From: Lichenihabitans psoromatis
Lineage (GTDB): Bacteria; Pseudomonadota; Alphaproteobacteria; Rhizobiales; Beijerinckiaceae
DNA: 64,000 bases
Assembly (NCBI RefSeq): GCF_004323635.1
Contig: NZ_CP036515.1
Coordinates: forward strand, 124,001-188,000
Reading direction: 5' to 3'
Shown here: piece by piece, positions 41,772 through 52,132 of the stretch
Layout of the letters: each line of letters begins with the position of its first letter
How positions within the stretch are numbered: the stretch's first letter is position 1
Program-made: the position numbers and the translations under genes
The notes under the pieces: model-generated
What the model saw: the letters and a program-made list of their open reading frames with translations, nothing else
Told to the model about the DNA's origin: nothing
The model's database searches: none

Positions 41772-44450
41772 TCACCGCCGCCCCCGGCCCTTCTTCCACT
41801 GCGTCACGCCGGGATCGGGCTTCTCACGGCGGACACCCTCGCCGGAGAGCGGACGCGACTCGGTGTTTGGCCCCATCTCGTCGAGATTCGGCTTGCGGGC
41901 GCGGGTAAGCGGCGCGGCCTCGCCACCGCCCATATTATGCGGGCCCATTTCGCTGCTGCTGGGCTTGTGGGGCCGCGTCTCGGAGCGCGCATCGCCCGCT
42001 TTCGGACCGGACGGCATATTGCCGGCGCGGCCGTATTTCCGCTCGCCCGCATAGGAACCGGCCTTGTCTTCCACGGCTTGCTGGCGCGCCATCGGGTCGC
42101 TGCCGATGGTGAGTTCGGCCACCTGCATGCGCTTGAGTTCGTCACGCAGCCGCGCCGCTTCCTCAAATTCGAGGTTAGCGGCTGCCGCGCGCATCCGCTT
42201 TTCGAGATCCGCCACCGTGGCCTTGAAGTTGTGACCGATCGCCGGGGTCGCGAGCCCGGTATCGACTGTCACATGGTCGGCCTCGTAGACCGAACCGAGG
42301 ATGTCCTGAATGCCGCGCTTGATGGTGGCGGGCGTGATGCCGTGCTCGGTATTATATTCGACCTGCTTGGCGCGGCGGCGCGTCGTCTCCGCCATCGCGC
42401 GCTCCATCGAGCCCGTGACCTTGTCGGCATAGAGCACGACACGGCCATCGACGTTGCGGGCCGCGCGGCCGATGGTTTGCACGAGGCTGGTCTCCGATCG
42501 GAGAAACCCTTCCTTGTCGGCATCCAGCACCGCCACGAGCGCGCATTCGGGGATATCCAGACCTTCGCGCAGCAAGTTGATGCCGACCAACGCGTCGAAC
42601 ACGCCAAGCCGCAGGTCGCGAATAATCTCGATCCGCTCGATCGTGTCGATATCGCTGTGCATGTAGCGCACGCGCACGCCATGCTCGTGCAGATATTCGG
42701 TCAGGTCCTCGGCCATCCGCTTGGTCAGCACTGTGATGAGGCTGCGATAACCGGCCTGGCTGACGGTCCGGACCTCGCCGAGCAGATCGTCGACCTGCGC
42801 GCGGGCGGGCCGCACCTCGACAGGCGGATCGATCAGCCCGGTGGGGCGGATCACCTGTTCGACGAAGACGCCACTGGTCTGGTTCATCTCCCAGGTGCCG
42901 GGGGTCGCCGAAACATGCACGGTCTGCGGGCGCATCGCCTCCCATTCCTCGAAGCGGAGCGGCCGGTTGTCGAGGCAGGACGGCAGGCGGAAGCCATATT
43001 CGGCGAGGGTCGCCTTGCGACGAAAGTCGCCTTTATACATCGCGCCGATCTGGGGCACCGTGACGTGACTCTCGTCGGTGAACACCAGCGCATTGTCGGG
43101 CAGATATTCGAAGAGGGTCGGCGGCGGCTCGCCCGGCAGCCGGCCGGTGAGATAGCGCGAGTAGTTCTCGATGCCCTGGCAGGAACCGGTCGCCTCGAGC
43201 ATTTCGATATCGAAAGTGGTGCGCTGTTCGAGCCGTTGCGCCTCGAGCAGGCGGCCGGTCGCATGCAATTCGTCGAGCCGCATCTTCAGCTCGGATTTGA
43301 TGGCCTTGATGCTTTGCAGCAGCGTCGGGCGCGGCGTCACGTAATGCGAATTGGCATAGACCTTCACGGCCGACAGATCGTTGGTCTTTTTGCCGGTCAG
43401 CGGATCGAATTCGACAATGCTTTCGATTTCGTCGCCGAAGAAGTCGATGCGCCAGCCCCGGTCTTCGTTATGGGCCGGGAACAGTTCCAGCGTATCGCCG
43501 CGCACCCGGAATGTACCGCGCGTGAAATCGATGTGGGTGCGCTTGTATTGCAGCGCCACGAAATCCGCGATCACCTGCCGCTGGTCGACCTTGTCGCCAA
43601 CCTTCAGGCTGAACGTCATGGCCGTATAGGTCTCGACCGAGCCGATGCCGTAAATGCACGATACCGACGCGACGATGATGCAATCGTCGCGCTCGAGCAA
43701 GGCACGCGTCGCCGAGTGGCGCATGCGGTCGATCTGCTCGTTGATGGTGCTTTCCTTCTCGATATACGTGTCCGACCGCGGCACATAGGCCTCGGGCTGG
43801 TAGTAATCGTAGTAGGAGACGAAATACTCGACCGCGTTGTCGGGAAAGAAACTCTTGAACTCACCGTAGAGCTGCGCCGCCAGCGTCTTGTTCGGCGCGA
43901 GAATCAAGGCCGGCCGATTGGTGCGGGCGATCACCTGCGCCATCGTGAACGTCTTGCCCGAACCGGTGACGCCGAGCAGGACCTGATCGCGCTCGGAGGC
44001 CTGGATGCCCTCGACGAGTTCGCGGATCGCGGTCGGCTGATCGCCTTTCGGCTCATATTCGGATTGAAGCTTGAACTGGATGCCGCCTTCGGATTTCTCC
44101 GGCCGCGCGGGACGATGCGGCACCCATGGTCGGTTGGCGAGGCGCGGGTCGCCGCTCTCCAGCAGTTGCTTCAGCACGTCGGCGGTGGCGGCCGAGCCGC
44201 TGATGCCGCGCGGATGCTGCGGCTCGTCGGCGAGCGCCACCGCGCCACCGGCCGGCTCAAAGCGCGCCTGCGGCGCTTCGGCGAAACCGGAGCCGCGCTT
44301 CTCGTTCAAGGCCGGATTGAGCAACGCCGCGAGATGTTCGTCGAGCGGCTTCACGTCCGGACGCGACGCCTTGGGGCGCGTCGGGCGGGAGCTAGCGGGA
44401 GACTTGGTCGGCGCTGAGGTCGTCGGGGCGGGCTTGGGCGGCTTGGGCAT
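41772..44450 (-). CDS. uvrB: UvrABC excinuclease subunit B
   Basis: 892 aa, unusually long at both ends as is usual in Rhizobiales: an N-terminal Ala/Pro/Lys extension (about 120 residues) and a C-terminal tail rich in Gly/Pro/Arg ending KKGRGRR. Core is canonical: [24 protein letters not shown] Walker [14 protein letters not shown] beta-hairpin, [13 protein letters not shown], then [14 protein letters not shown] and the UvrB/C domain ([14 protein letters not shown]). Bends DNA and verifies damage for nucleotide excision repair. Confidence 0.97.
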   Translation of the reverse strand: MPKPPKPAPTTSAPTKSPASSRPTRPKASRPDVKPLDEHLAALLNPALNEKRGSGFAEAPQARFEPAGGAVALADEPQHPRGISGSAATADVLKQLLESGDPRLANRPWVPHRPARPEKSEGGIQFKLQSEYEPKGDQPTAIRELVEGIQASERDQVLLGVTGSGKTFTMAQVIARTNRPALILAPNKTLAAQLYGEFKSFFPDNAVEYFVSYYDYYQPEAYVPRSDTYIEKESTINEQIDRMRHSATRALLERDDCIIVASVSCIYGIGSVETYTAMTFSLKVGDKVDQRQVIADFVALQYKRTHIDFTRGTFRVRGDTLELFPAHNEDRGWRIDFFGDEIESIVEFDPLTGKKTNDLSAVKVYANSHYVTPRPTLLQSIKAIKSELKMRLDELHATGRLLEAQRLEQRTTFDIEMLEATGSCQGIENYSRYLTGRLPGEPPPTLFEYLPDNALVFTDESHVTVPQIGAMYKGDFRRKATLAEYGFRLPSCLDNRPLRFEEWEAMRPQTVHVSATPGTWEMNQTSGVFVEQVIRPTGLIDPPVEVRPARAQVDDLLGEVRTVSQAGYRSLITVLTKRMAEDLTEYLHEHGVRVRYMHSDIDTIERIEIIRDLRLGVFDALVGINLLREGLDIPECALVAVLDADKEGFLRSETSLVQTIGRAARNVDGRVVLYADKVTGSMERAMAETTRRRAKQVEYNTEHGITPATIKRGIQDILGSVYEADHVTVDTGLATPAIGHNFKATVADLEKRMRAAAANLEFEEAARLRDELKRMQVAELTIGSDPMARQQAVEDKAGSYAGERKYGRAGNMPSGPKAGDARSETRPHKPSSSEMGPHNMGGGEAAPLTRARKPNLDEMGPNTESRPLSGEGVRREKPDPGVTQWKKGRGRR

Positions 44451-44519
44451 GCGCTCAATATGGAATGTCCCGCCGCTTCCGGAAAGGCCGCGCGCGTCAG
44501 CTTTGGCGAGTCGATCGCA

Positions 44520-44729
44520 TTAAACGCCGGGCAGCAACACGCCGAGCGTCAGAACCGCATAACCGGCTACGACCAGCCAAAACCGATGCTGGTTCACGAA
44601 ACCGAGGCTGGCGGGCAGATGCGTGTAGAGCGACACCACCGCCAGGAGGACGAGCAGCAGCGAAATCACGAAGGTGACGATCTTGGGGGCGCTGAGCCCA
44701 CCACCGCCGCCTCGGCGCGCAAAAGCCAT
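44520..44729 (-). CDS. Small membrane protein
   Basis: 69 aa, ATG with GGGAGA upstream. N-terminus ARRGGGGGLSAPK and two hydrophobic helices (IVTFVISLLLVLLAVVSLY, FWLVVAGYAVLTLGVLLPGV). Likely an inner-membrane protein of unknown function. Longer open frame upstream is chance. Confidence 0.6.
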   Translation of the reverse strand: MAFARRGGGGGLSAPKIVTFVISLLLVLLAVVSLYTHLPASLGFVNQHRFWLVVAGYAVLTLGVLLPGV

Positions 44730-44856
44730 CGTGGTCTCCCGTTTCACATTGTCCTGCGGCTCGGGCGAATCATCCTGCCCCACCGTCGCCATCTTATATT
44801 CATGCTGCAGACAGGCTGATGTCGCTAGGGTCGTCTTGTCTGCAAGGGAGGGCGTC

Positions 44857-46344
44857 ATGGTCGACACCGCACCGGGACCCGGCTTAATCCTCTTCAATCG
44901 CTTCGGCATGGGCGCACGCCCGGGCGATCTCGCTGGCCTGCGACTGGACCCGCGCGCGGCCCTTAAGGCTGAACTAGCCAAGGCGGATGTGGCCCTGGTG
45001 TCGGAAGCGGATGCCTCGGCCCTCGGCCTGATGAGCACGACGCCCAATATCCAGGCCGCCTATGCGGCGCAGGCGGAGCGCAGCTTGGATAAGAAGCAGG
45101 CCGAGGATGCGACGCGGCTCGGCACCGCTCCGCGTGCGGCCCTCTGGGGGATCGGCAGCGATGCTGTGGCGGAGGCTCGCCCAAACGCGATGGCGATGAC
45201 GGCCGCCCGACCGCCTGCCAAACCGGGGCCCCGCATCGAGCAGACGATCTACAATGCCGAGGCGCTGGCCAGGATCGACATGGCGACGCGGGCCGAGATC
45301 GGCTTCGTGGAGCGCCTCGTTGCTTTCTGGTCGAACCACTTCTGCGTCTCGGTCCGCAAAGGCGACATCATCCGGGTCACCGCCGGCTCGTTTGAGCGGG
45401 AAGCCATTCGGCCCAACGTGCTCGGCAGCTTTCTCGACATGCTGATGGCGGTCGAACACCACCCGGCCATGCTGTATTTCCTCGACAACAACCAGTCGAT
45501 CGGGCCGGATTCGATCGCCGGTCAACGGCAGAAGCGTGGTCTCAACGAAAATCTCGCCCGCGAAATCATGGAGTTGCACACGCTCGGCGTGGGCAGCGGT
45601 TACGCTCAGGCCGATGTCACGTCTCTGGCTCGCGTCTTGACGGGCTGGACCTATGCCGGGCGCGAGGGGCGGCAGGGCGAGCCGGGGTCGTTCGTGTTCA
45701 ACGTGCGGGCGCATGAGCCGGGCGACCAAATGGTCATCGGCAAGGCCTATCTGCAAGGCGGGCTCGGCCAGGGCGAAGCGGCTCTGACCGACTTAGCCCG
45801 TCACCCGGCCACCGCTCACCATATCGCCACCAAATTGGCCCGTCATTTCATTGCCGACGATCCACCACCCGCCATCGTCGACCGCCTCGCCAAGGTGTTT
45901 CGGGATCGCGACGGGGATTTACGCGCGCTCGCCGTGGCATTGATCGACAGCCCCGAGGCGTGGAGCGTGCCGCTGACGAAGATCCGCAACCCCTATGATG
46001 TCGCGATGGCCTCGGCGCGGCTCAGCGGCGCCGTTCCGCAAGAAGCCGGTCCCTCGCTCAACATCATGCGGAATCTCGGCATGCCGTTATGGGAAGTCGC
46101 CGATCCGAACGGCTATCCCGATACGGAGGCGGCCTGGGGCTCCCCCGAAGAGATGAAGCTGCGGCTCGACCTGTCGGTGCAGATCGCCCACGGGGTGCGG
46201 TCGGCCAAGGCGCCGCTCGACATGTTGGACGATCTGGCCGGACAGGAGGCGTCGGCAGATACGCGGCTTGCCGTGTCGCGCGCCGAATCGCGGGAGCAGG
46301 CGATGGCGCTGCTGCTCATGTCACCTGAATTTCAGCGGAGGTGA
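44857..46344 (+). CDS. DUF1800 family protein
   Basis: 495 aa, ATG. LILFNRFGMGARPGDLA and RLVAFWSNHFCVSV, GSFEREAIRPNVLGSFLDML, HHPAMLYFLDNNQS, NENLAREIMELHTLGV are the DUF1800 signature. The family has no proven activity and regularly pairs with DUF1501. Next gene starts six bases later, so the pair forms one transcript. An open frame upstream from 44,674 is not used. Confidence 0.9.
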   Translation: MVDTAPGPGLILFNRFGMGARPGDLAGLRLDPRAALKAELAKADVALVSEADASALGLMSTTPNIQAAYAAQAERSLDKKQAEDATRLGTAPRAALWGIGSDAVAEARPNAMAMTAARPPAKPGPRIEQTIYNAEALARIDMATRAEIGFVERLVAFWSNHFCVSVRKGDIIRVTAGSFEREAIRPNVLGSFLDMLMAVEHHPAMLYFLDNNQSIGPDSIAGQRQKRGLNENLAREIMELHTLGVGSGYAQADVTSLARVLTGWTYAGREGRQGEPGSFVFNVRAHEPGDQMVIGKAYLQGGLGQGEAALTDLARHPATAHHIATKLARHFIADDPPPAIVDRLAKVFRDRDGDLRALAVALIDSPEAWSVPLTKIRNPYDVAMASARLSGAVPQEAGPSLNIMRNLGMPLWEVADPNGYPDTEAAWGSPEEMKLRLDLSVQIAHGVRSAKAPLDMLDDLAGQEASADTRLAVSRAESREQAMALLLMSPEFQRR

Positions 46345-46349
46345 GGTCA

Positions 46350-47579
46350 ATGGTTCAGCTTTGCGAGACCCCCAATGCAGCGCGCCGCGCGCTTCTCCAA
46401 GCCGGCGGCGCCATGTTCGCCTGGGCCTACATGCCCCGCTTCGCTTTGGCGGCAGAAGGGCGCGACCCGCGCCTCGTCGTCATCATCCTGCGCGGCGCGC
46501 TCGATGGTCTCTCCGCCGTGGCGCCCGTGGCCGACCCTGATTACGCGGCACTGCATGGGCAACTCGCCCTGTCGCTCTCGGGAGATCACCCGGCGCTGCC
46601 GCTCGATGGCTTCTTCGCGCTCAACCCGGCCATGCCGATCTTCGCCGCGCTCTTCGCGCAGCGCCAAGCCGCGATCGTTCATGCGGTCGCAACACCCTAT
46701 CGTGATCGATCCCATTTCGATGGGCAGGATGTGCTGGAAAGCGGTCAGGCCGGCCCTGGCCTCGTCGATTCGGGGTGGCTGAACCGCGCCATGGCGGTGT
46801 TGCCGAAAGGCGACCGCATTTCAAAGATCGACGGGCTGGCTGTCGGCGCGACGACGCCGCTCGTGATCCGCGGACCCGCTCCCATCGTCGGCTGGGCACC
46901 TCAAATTATCCCGGTCGCCAACGAGGATCTCGCGTCGCGCGTTCTGGCGCTTTATCAAGCCCGTGATCCGCGGCTCGCCGATAGCCTCGTGCATGGATTG
47001 TCGCTCGACCGGATCGCCGGCAATGCCATGACCGACAAAACGATGCGCGGCGGGATGGATACGCCACAAGGGATGCGCCAAGCGGCGATCGGAGCCGCGC
47101 GGCTGCTGGCCGCAGAGGATGGCCCGCGCGTCGCCGCGCTCGCGTTCGATGGATGGGACACCCATGTCAACGAGGGCGGCGCCACCGGACGTCTCGCTCA
47201 ACTGCTCGGCGGTCTGGATGGCGCAATCGGCGCGTTCCGAGATGGGCTAGGCGAATCCTGGCGCGACACGGCCATCGTGGTCGCAACGGAATTTGGCCGC
47301 ACCGTCCACATCAATGGCACGACCGGAACCGATCATGGGACCGGAACAGTCGCGTTTTTAGCCGGCGGAGCGATTAAGGGTGGCCGTGTTTTGGCTGATT
47401 GGCCGGGGCTTGCCGCGGCTCGTCTCTATCAAAGCCGCGACGTCATGCCGACAACCGACCTCCGCAGCGTCTTTAAAGGGCTGCTTCAGGATCACTTGGG
47501 TCTTCCCCAAACGATCCTCGATACCACGGTCTTGCCTGGATCGATCGGGGTTCGGCCAATCCAAGGCCTCGTGGTCTGA
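46350..47579 (+). CDS. DUF1501 family protein, probably Tat-exported
   Basis: 409 aa; ATG with GGAGGTGAGG upstream, a GTG at 46,341 is the alternative. N-terminus NAARRALLQAGGAMFAWAYM looks like a twin-arginine signal. Core LVVIILRGALDGLSAVAP, FDGWDTHVNEGG, VVATEFGRTVHINGTTGTDH (arylsulfatase-like HTDH metal block). DUF1501 proteins are secreted with DUF1800 partners. Function unknown. Confidence 0.9.
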   Translation: MVQLCETPNAARRALLQAGGAMFAWAYMPRFALAAEGRDPRLVVIILRGALDGLSAVAPVADPDYAALHGQLALSLSGDHPALPLDGFFALNPAMPIFAALFAQRQAAIVHAVATPYRDRSHFDGQDVLESGQAGPGLVDSGWLNRAMAVLPKGDRISKIDGLAVGATTPLVIRGPAPIVGWAPQIIPVANEDLASRVLALYQARDPRLADSLVHGLSLDRIAGNAMTDKTMRGGMDTPQGMRQAAIGAARLLAAEDGPRVAALAFDGWDTHVNEGGATGRLAQLLGGLDGAIGAFRDGLGESWRDTAIVVATEFGRTVHINGTTGTDHGTGTVAFLAGGAIKGGRVLADWPGLAAARLYQSRDVMPTTDLRSVFKGLLQDHLGLPQTILDTTVLPGSIGVRPIQGLVV

Positions 47580-47585
47580 AACTGA

Positions 47586-47849
47586 TCAGCTCCGGTCCGG
47601 CTCGCCAGACTTCATTGCGGCATTGAAGTTGTGGTGACCAACCGCAGCAGCGTCCGACATGCTGGCCCGCTGGCTCGACACATCAAACCCCGTGGTCGGG
47701 CGGATCGCGAGGGCCGATCCACCGATCGCAAGGGCCAGCACAGCAACGACACCGAGCGACACACGAAGCTGTCGGCGCGCCGACAGCGGGTCGATGCTGC
47801 GGGTGAAACCGGGATGAGAGCTGTGATCAAAGTTCTGAGAGAGCGACAT
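47586..47849 (-). CDS. Hypothetical single-pass membrane protein
   Basis: 87 aa. One hydrophobic segment VSLGVVAVLALAIGGSALAI (about residues 30-49), a polar N-terminus and a His-containing tail (SDAAAVGHHNFNAAMK). Reads away from irr, whose promoter region it flanks. Not recognised. Confidence 0.6.
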   Translation of the reverse strand: MSLSQNFDHSSHPGFTRSIDPLSARRQLRVSLGVVAVLALAIGGSALAIRPTTGFDVSSQRASMSDAAAVGHHNFNAAMKSGEPDRS

Positions 47850-48078
47850 GGGAGCCCGTGCGAGGTCAATGACTGTTCACGCGCAACAAACGGCCGGCGC
47901 AAACCTGATTAAACTGTCAACATAGAAATCCTAAACAAGTTCCGATTTCCGGGGTCGGACGCATAAATGTCTCGGTTAGCCCGTAAACAGCCCTAACGAA
48001 TTCCCTCGGGTTGCGACTTCGGTCCGCAGCCCATATGATAACAATCAATCGTTTTTTCAGCTTTTTGGTCAGTCATCG

Positions 48079-48588
48079 ATGTCAGTCAACAACACCAGCC
48101 GGACGCTCCTGAACAGGGTCGGAACGACGGTTATGTCCAGCGGCGCGACGCCCGCTCAGGTCATGCAGGGCTGCCCGGTCCATGATCTCCGCGTAAAATT
48201 GCGTGACGCCGGGCTTCGGCCGACGCGTCAGCGCGTTGCGCTCGGCTGGCTTCTATTCGCCAAGGGCGATCGACATATCACCGCCGAAAAGCTGTACGAG
48301 GAGGCGACGGGCGCGCGCGTGCAGATTTCGCTCGCGACCGTGTATAATACGCTGCATCAGTTCACCGAGGTCGGTCTGCTGCGCGAAATCGCGGTCGACG
48401 GGTCGAAAACCTATTTCGACACGAACATCTCGAACCACCATCACTTTTTGTTCGAAGAAACCAACGCACTGGTGGATATTCCGGATTCGCACATCGCGGT
48501 TGGTGCCCTCCCCGAATCTCCCGAAGGCATGGAAGTGTCGCGCGTCGACGTGATCATCCGCCTCACCAAGAAGATTGCGTCGGCCTAA
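48079..48588 (+). CDS. irr: Iron response regulator (Irr), Fur family
   Basis: 169 aa. Heme regulatory motif GCPV at residues 31-34 and the His cluster NHHHF (His120-122), both Irr features. Winged helix: LRDAGLRPTRQRVALGWLLF, KLYEEATGARVQISLATVYN. Irr senses heme (made at ferrochelatase) and controls iron and heme genes, the main iron regulator of Rhizobiales. ATG at 48,133 is a second possible start. Confidence 0.93.
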   Translation: MSVNNTSRTLLNRVGTTVMSSGATPAQVMQGCPVHDLRVKLRDAGLRPTRQRVALGWLLFAKGDRHITAEKLYEEATGARVQISLATVYNTLHQFTEVGLLREIAVDGSKTYFDTNISNHHHFLFEETNALVDIPDSHIAVGALPESPEGMEVSRVDVIIRLTKKIASA

Positions 48589-48661
48589 GCTGCGGATGAT
48601 CTGAGCTCGCTGCCCGTGCTGGCGGCGAGCGGACGCGGCTTGCTGAGCCGAGCCTTCGGCC

Positions 48662-49234
48662 TCAGTCGATGTGTTCGTCCGGGTAGACGCCCCAGAGGTT
48701 TGTCTGCTGCATGTAGCCGTCGAACCCTTCACCAAAAATTCGGCACCAATGGCCGTCGCATCGCTTGACGTTGCCAAGCACGCCGGGCTGCAGATTGGCA
48801 ACGACCCGCGCATCCTCCGCCGGGTTTTGGCGCAGCGGGAGCACGATATCCTTCTTCCATGGCGCAATCAGCGCTGTCCGGCGTCCGGAGAGAAGCGAGT
48901 GCAGCACCCAGCCCTCTGACCCTTCCGAGTCGCGGATCTTACGCCAGGTGTCGAATTCGGCCGTGATTTCGACCGGAAGACCGGCCCGCTGAAATACCCA
49001 ATTGGTGCGATGGTCCTTCGAGGGCCCCTCGCGCAGGTTCACGCGATCCGATTTCAGGCTGACATAGCGGGGAAGTGCCAGCCCGGTCGATGTGCCGAGC
49101 TGTTCGGCGCGCGCCGGCGTCTGTCCGGCCAGCAGGACCACAACAGCCAAGCCCTGCAGAAAAGCTCCGATCACCCGTTTCGCCCCCGCGGCTCCACGTC
49201 TCCGCACCGTCGTGGCTCCCTCGTTCCGTCGCAT
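48662..49234 (-). CDS. Exported SH3-domain protein
   Basis: 190 aa from the ATG before RRNEGATTV. A signal peptide/anchor (VIGAFLQGLAVVVLLAGQTPARA), then a bacterial SH3-like repeat: PRYVSLKSDRVNLREGPSKDH, LPVEITAEFDTWRKIRDSEG and GWVLHSLLSG, with a second half DARVVANLQPGVLGNVKRC, HWCRIFGEGFDGYMQQTNLWGVYPDE. SH3_4/DUF1058-type; probably binds peptidoglycan in the periplasm. ATGs further upstream are alternatives. Confidence 0.85.
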   Translation of the reverse strand: MRRNEGATTVRRRGAAGAKRVIGAFLQGLAVVVLLAGQTPARAEQLGTSTGLALPRYVSLKSDRVNLREGPSKDHRTNWVFQRAGLPVEITAEFDTWRKIRDSEGSEGWVLHSLLSGRRTALIAPWKKDIVLPLRQNPAEDARVVANLQPGVLGNVKRCDGHWCRIFGEGFDGYMQQTNLWGVYPDEHID

Positions 49235-49458
49235 TCCGGTTCCGTTCCACTTGATCGATCCGGCGATCATCTCGCTGGACACGCGCCGGCGGCCGATCGA
49301 CACGGTCCCCTTCTGGCAACCTGATTTGTTATGCTTAAGGCAGCGTAAACGGCGCTGCCGATTGCGCCATGTTCGAGGTTGCCCGGGCTTGAACCCAAGC
49401 GGCCAACAGGTCTAATGCGACGAGACGCCGGACGAGGCGACCCTATCCAAGGCATCTC

Positions 49459-50454
49459 ATGGCGCGCCATCGGCCTCTCGTCATCGTGACCCGTAAACTG
49501 CCCGAGAGCGTCGAAAGGCGGATGGGCGACTTATTCGACCTCCGACTCAACCCGGACGACCGGCCGATGAGCCGGGAGGCACTAGCCGATGCCATGTCGC
49601 AGGCCGACGTGCTGGTTCCCACCATTACCGACCGGATCGATGCGGCGCTTCTCGCAGCGGCAGGCCCGCGCCTGCGGTTGATCGCCAATTTCGGCACCGG
49701 ACGGGACAATATCGATGTCGTGGCGGCGCAGGCGCACGGTATTACGGTCAGCAACACCCCCGGTGTGCTGACCGACGACACCGCCGATATCGTGATGGCG
49801 CTGATCCTGTCGGTGGCGCGGCGCGTCGTGGAAGGGGCCGCCATCCTTCCGAACGAGACCTGGGACGGCTGGTCACCGACCTGGATGCTCGGTCAGCGGA
49901 TCACCGGAAAAAGCCTCGGAGTTCTCGGCATGGGCCGGATCGGCCAGGCGGTCGCGCGGCGCGCCGCAGCCTTCGGCCTGTCGATCCATTACCATAATCG
50001 CACGCGGCTCCGAAGCGAGGTCGAGACCGCTCTCAAGGCGACCTACTGGCCCTCGCTCGACCAGATGTTGGCCCGCATGGACATCGTGTCGGTCAATTGC
50101 CCGCATACCCCGGCGACCTATCACCTTCTGTCGGCACGACGCTTGGCCCTGATGCGCCCAACGGCGGTGCTGATCAATGCGGCGCGGGGCGAGATCGTCG
50201 ATGAGGCCGCGCTGATCCGCATGTTGCAGACCCGCAAGCTCGCCGGGGCGGGTCTCGATGTGTTCGAGCACGAGCCGGCCGTCCCGGCCAAGCTGATCCG
50301 GCTCGCGAAGGCCGGCAAGGTGACGTTATTGCCGCATATGGGCTCTGCCACGATGGAAGGCCGGATCGAGATGGGCGCGAAGGTGATCGTCAACATTCGC
50401 GCCTTTATGGACGGCCATCAGCCGCCCGACCGCGTGTTGCCGATCGACCTTTGA
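49459..50454 (+). CDS. D-isomer specific 2-hydroxyacid dehydrogenase (glyoxylate/hydroxypyruvate reductase type)
   Basis: 331 aa. NAD(P) Rossmann site SLGVLGMGRIGQAVARRAAA; the catalytic Arg in LINAARGEIVDEAAL, the Glu in GLDVFEHEP and the His in LLPHMGSATMEGR. Family start ERRMGDLFDLRLNPDDRPMS resembles glyoxylate reductase GyaR/GhrB. Substrate not fixed; reduction of glyoxylate or hydroxypyruvate is likely. Confidence 0.9.
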   Translation: MARHRPLVIVTRKLPESVERRMGDLFDLRLNPDDRPMSREALADAMSQADVLVPTITDRIDAALLAAAGPRLRLIANFGTGRDNIDVVAAQAHGITVSNTPGVLTDDTADIVMALILSVARRVVEGAAILPNETWDGWSPTWMLGQRITGKSLGVLGMGRIGQAVARRAAAFGLSIHYHNRTRLRSEVETALKATYWPSLDQMLARMDIVSVNCPHTPATYHLLSARRLALMRPTAVLINAARGEIVDEAALIRMLQTRKLAGAGLDVFEHEPAVPAKLIRLAKAGKVTLLPHMGSATMEGRIEMGAKVIVNIRAFMDGHQPPDRVLPIDL

Positions 50455-50646
50455 CGCATGGCCGCATGCAGCGTCGGTCATCTTGACGAAGGCGGCAGAC
50501 GCCACCAACTTTCCAGCAACGGTGCGGTGCTGGCGCCCTGATGACCCCTCGCGGGACGACAGGCCAACACCGACAAAGAGGTTGCGGCCGCGACGAAATC
50601 GTGTGGCGGCAGCCAGCGGGTCCTCCGGGACCGCAAAGGAGCAGTT

Positions 50647-50904
50647 ATGGAAGAGTTCAAGACCATCAATCCGCTGACCCCCGACGAATTCGCCCATCTC
50701 GGCCAGGGTGCGATCGCCTATGTGAAGCCGATCAAGTCCGACGAAGTGCCGCTTTTGTTTCCGCAGGCGCCTTCCATCCAGCCCGGCCTCGATCTGTTCA
50801 TGCTGCTCGGCGCCGACGGTATTCCGATCATGTTGACGGATTCAAAGGATGCGGCCTTCGCCAATGCGTGGGAAAACAAGCTGGAGACCGTCAGCGTCCA
50901 TTGA
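50647..50904 (+). CDS. DUF1150 family protein
   Basis: 85 aa, with AAAGGAG upstream. AHLGQGAIAYVKPIKSDEVP, LFMLLGADGIPIMLTDSKDA, AFANAWENKLETVSVH is the whole DUF1150 module. In many Rhizobiales it lies beside a small heat-shock protein; here none is next to it. Function unknown, cytosolic. Confidence 0.9.
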   Translation: MEEFKTINPLTPDEFAHLGQGAIAYVKPIKSDEVPLLFPQAPSIQPGLDLFMLLGADGIPIMLTDSKDAAFANAWENKLETVSVH

Positions 50905-50978
50905 CGGACGACAGTGCAACACATCCGGTCTTCGGGCGCACCGGACTATTGGGCGCCCGAAATCGGTGAGTCGAGACG

Positions 50979-52091
50979 ATGAATTCCAAGGCGAAACAGC
51001 GCGCGGCAGCGACCGGAAGCGGCAAGCGCGTCGACTATGTCGAGGTCGAGGAGGCGCCGGCTCTCACGCCGGTTTGGGTCCCCCGCCCCGACACAACGAC
51101 GAGCCCGACCGGCCTGCATGTTTTCGACATCCAGCCGGATGACCGAACCAAGCGGCTCGATCGCTTTCTGGCCGAGCATTTCACGGGCGATGCGGGCTTG
51201 TCGCGGACGCGGCTCCAGTCGCTGATCGGCGACGGTGCAGTGCTGATCGACGGGAAGCCCGCGACCACATCGAGCCTGAAGCTCGAAACCGGCACTCAGG
51301 TTTCGGTCGATATTCCGCCGCCGATTGCGGCCGAGCCCGCAGCCGAAACCATCCCACTCACGATCGTGTTCGAGGACGAGCATCTGCTCGTGATCGACAA
51401 GCAATCCGGCCTTGTGGTTCACCCCGCCTCCGGTCACGAGACAGGGACACTCGTGAACGCGCTTATTGCCCATTGCGGTGACAGCCTCTCGGGCATCGGC
51501 GGCGTGCGGCGGCCGGGAATCGTGCATCGTCTCGATAAAGATACCACTGGGCTGATGGTGGTGGCGAAGACCGATCCGGCGCATCGCGGCTTGGCCGACC
51601 TGTTTGCCGATCACGGCCGGTCCGGATCTCTCGAACGCGCCTACACGGCCTTCGTCTGGGGTAAGCCGCAGATGCAGCATGGCACGATCGACATGCCGCT
51701 CGGCCGTCATGCTCATCACCGCGAGAAGATGGCGGTTGTGTCCGAAGAGCGCGGGCGTCACGCTGTGACGCATTGGCGCCTCGATCAAAGCTATGGCGAT
51801 GTTGCCAGCACGATCCATTGCGAACTCGAAACCGGCCGAACGCATCAGATCCGGGTTCATCTCACCGAACTCGGTCATCCGCTCATTGGCGATCCGGTTT
51901 ACGGCACCGGATTCAAGACGAAGGTGGCGCGTCTTCCCGAGGCAGCCCGCGCAGCGGTGACGGCGCTCGGTCGCCAGGCTCTTCACGCCGCCGTGCTCGG
52001 ATTCGATCACCCGATCACAGGGGAAACTCATTCGTTCGAGAGCCCGCTGCCGCCTGACCTCATCGCGCTGCAGGCCGGGTTGGAGGATTGA
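50979..52091 (+). CDS. RluA-family pseudouridine synthase (RluD-like)
   Basis: 370 aa. N-terminal S4 domain (LDRFLAEHF, RTRLQSLIGDGAVLIDGKPA) and the catalytic domain with RPGIVHRLDKDTTGLMVVAK (catalytic Asp near residue 186), then LEAYTAFVWG-like, ETGRTHQIRVHL and RQALHA. Converts specific uridines in 23S rRNA to pseudouridine. Extended Arg/Lys N-terminus before the S4 domain. In many relatives rpoH follows; here it does not. Confidence 0.93.
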   Translation: MNSKAKQRAAATGSGKRVDYVEVEEAPALTPVWVPRPDTTTSPTGLHVFDIQPDDRTKRLDRFLAEHFTGDAGLSRTRLQSLIGDGAVLIDGKPATTSSLKLETGTQVSVDIPPPIAAEPAAETIPLTIVFEDEHLLVIDKQSGLVVHPASGHETGTLVNALIAHCGDSLSGIGGVRRPGIVHRLDKDTTGLMVVAKTDPAHRGLADLFADHGRSGSLERAYTAFVWGKPQMQHGTIDMPLGRHAHHREKMAVVSEERGRHAVTHWRLDQSYGDVASTIHCELETGRTHQIRVHLTELGHPLIGDPVYGTGFKTKVARLPEAARAAVTALGRQALHAAVLGFDHPITGETHSFESPLPPDLIALQAGLED

Positions 52092-52132
52092 TGATGGCGC
52101 GCCGGATCGGGCGCGCCACCGAAGGCTGAGCG

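Noticed and set aside
41937..44417. 826-aa open frame on the plus strand opposite uvrB
   Set aside because: It mirrors uvrB's GC-rich codons in reverse, has Arg/Asp/Gly/His-rich composition and no domain; a shadow frame.
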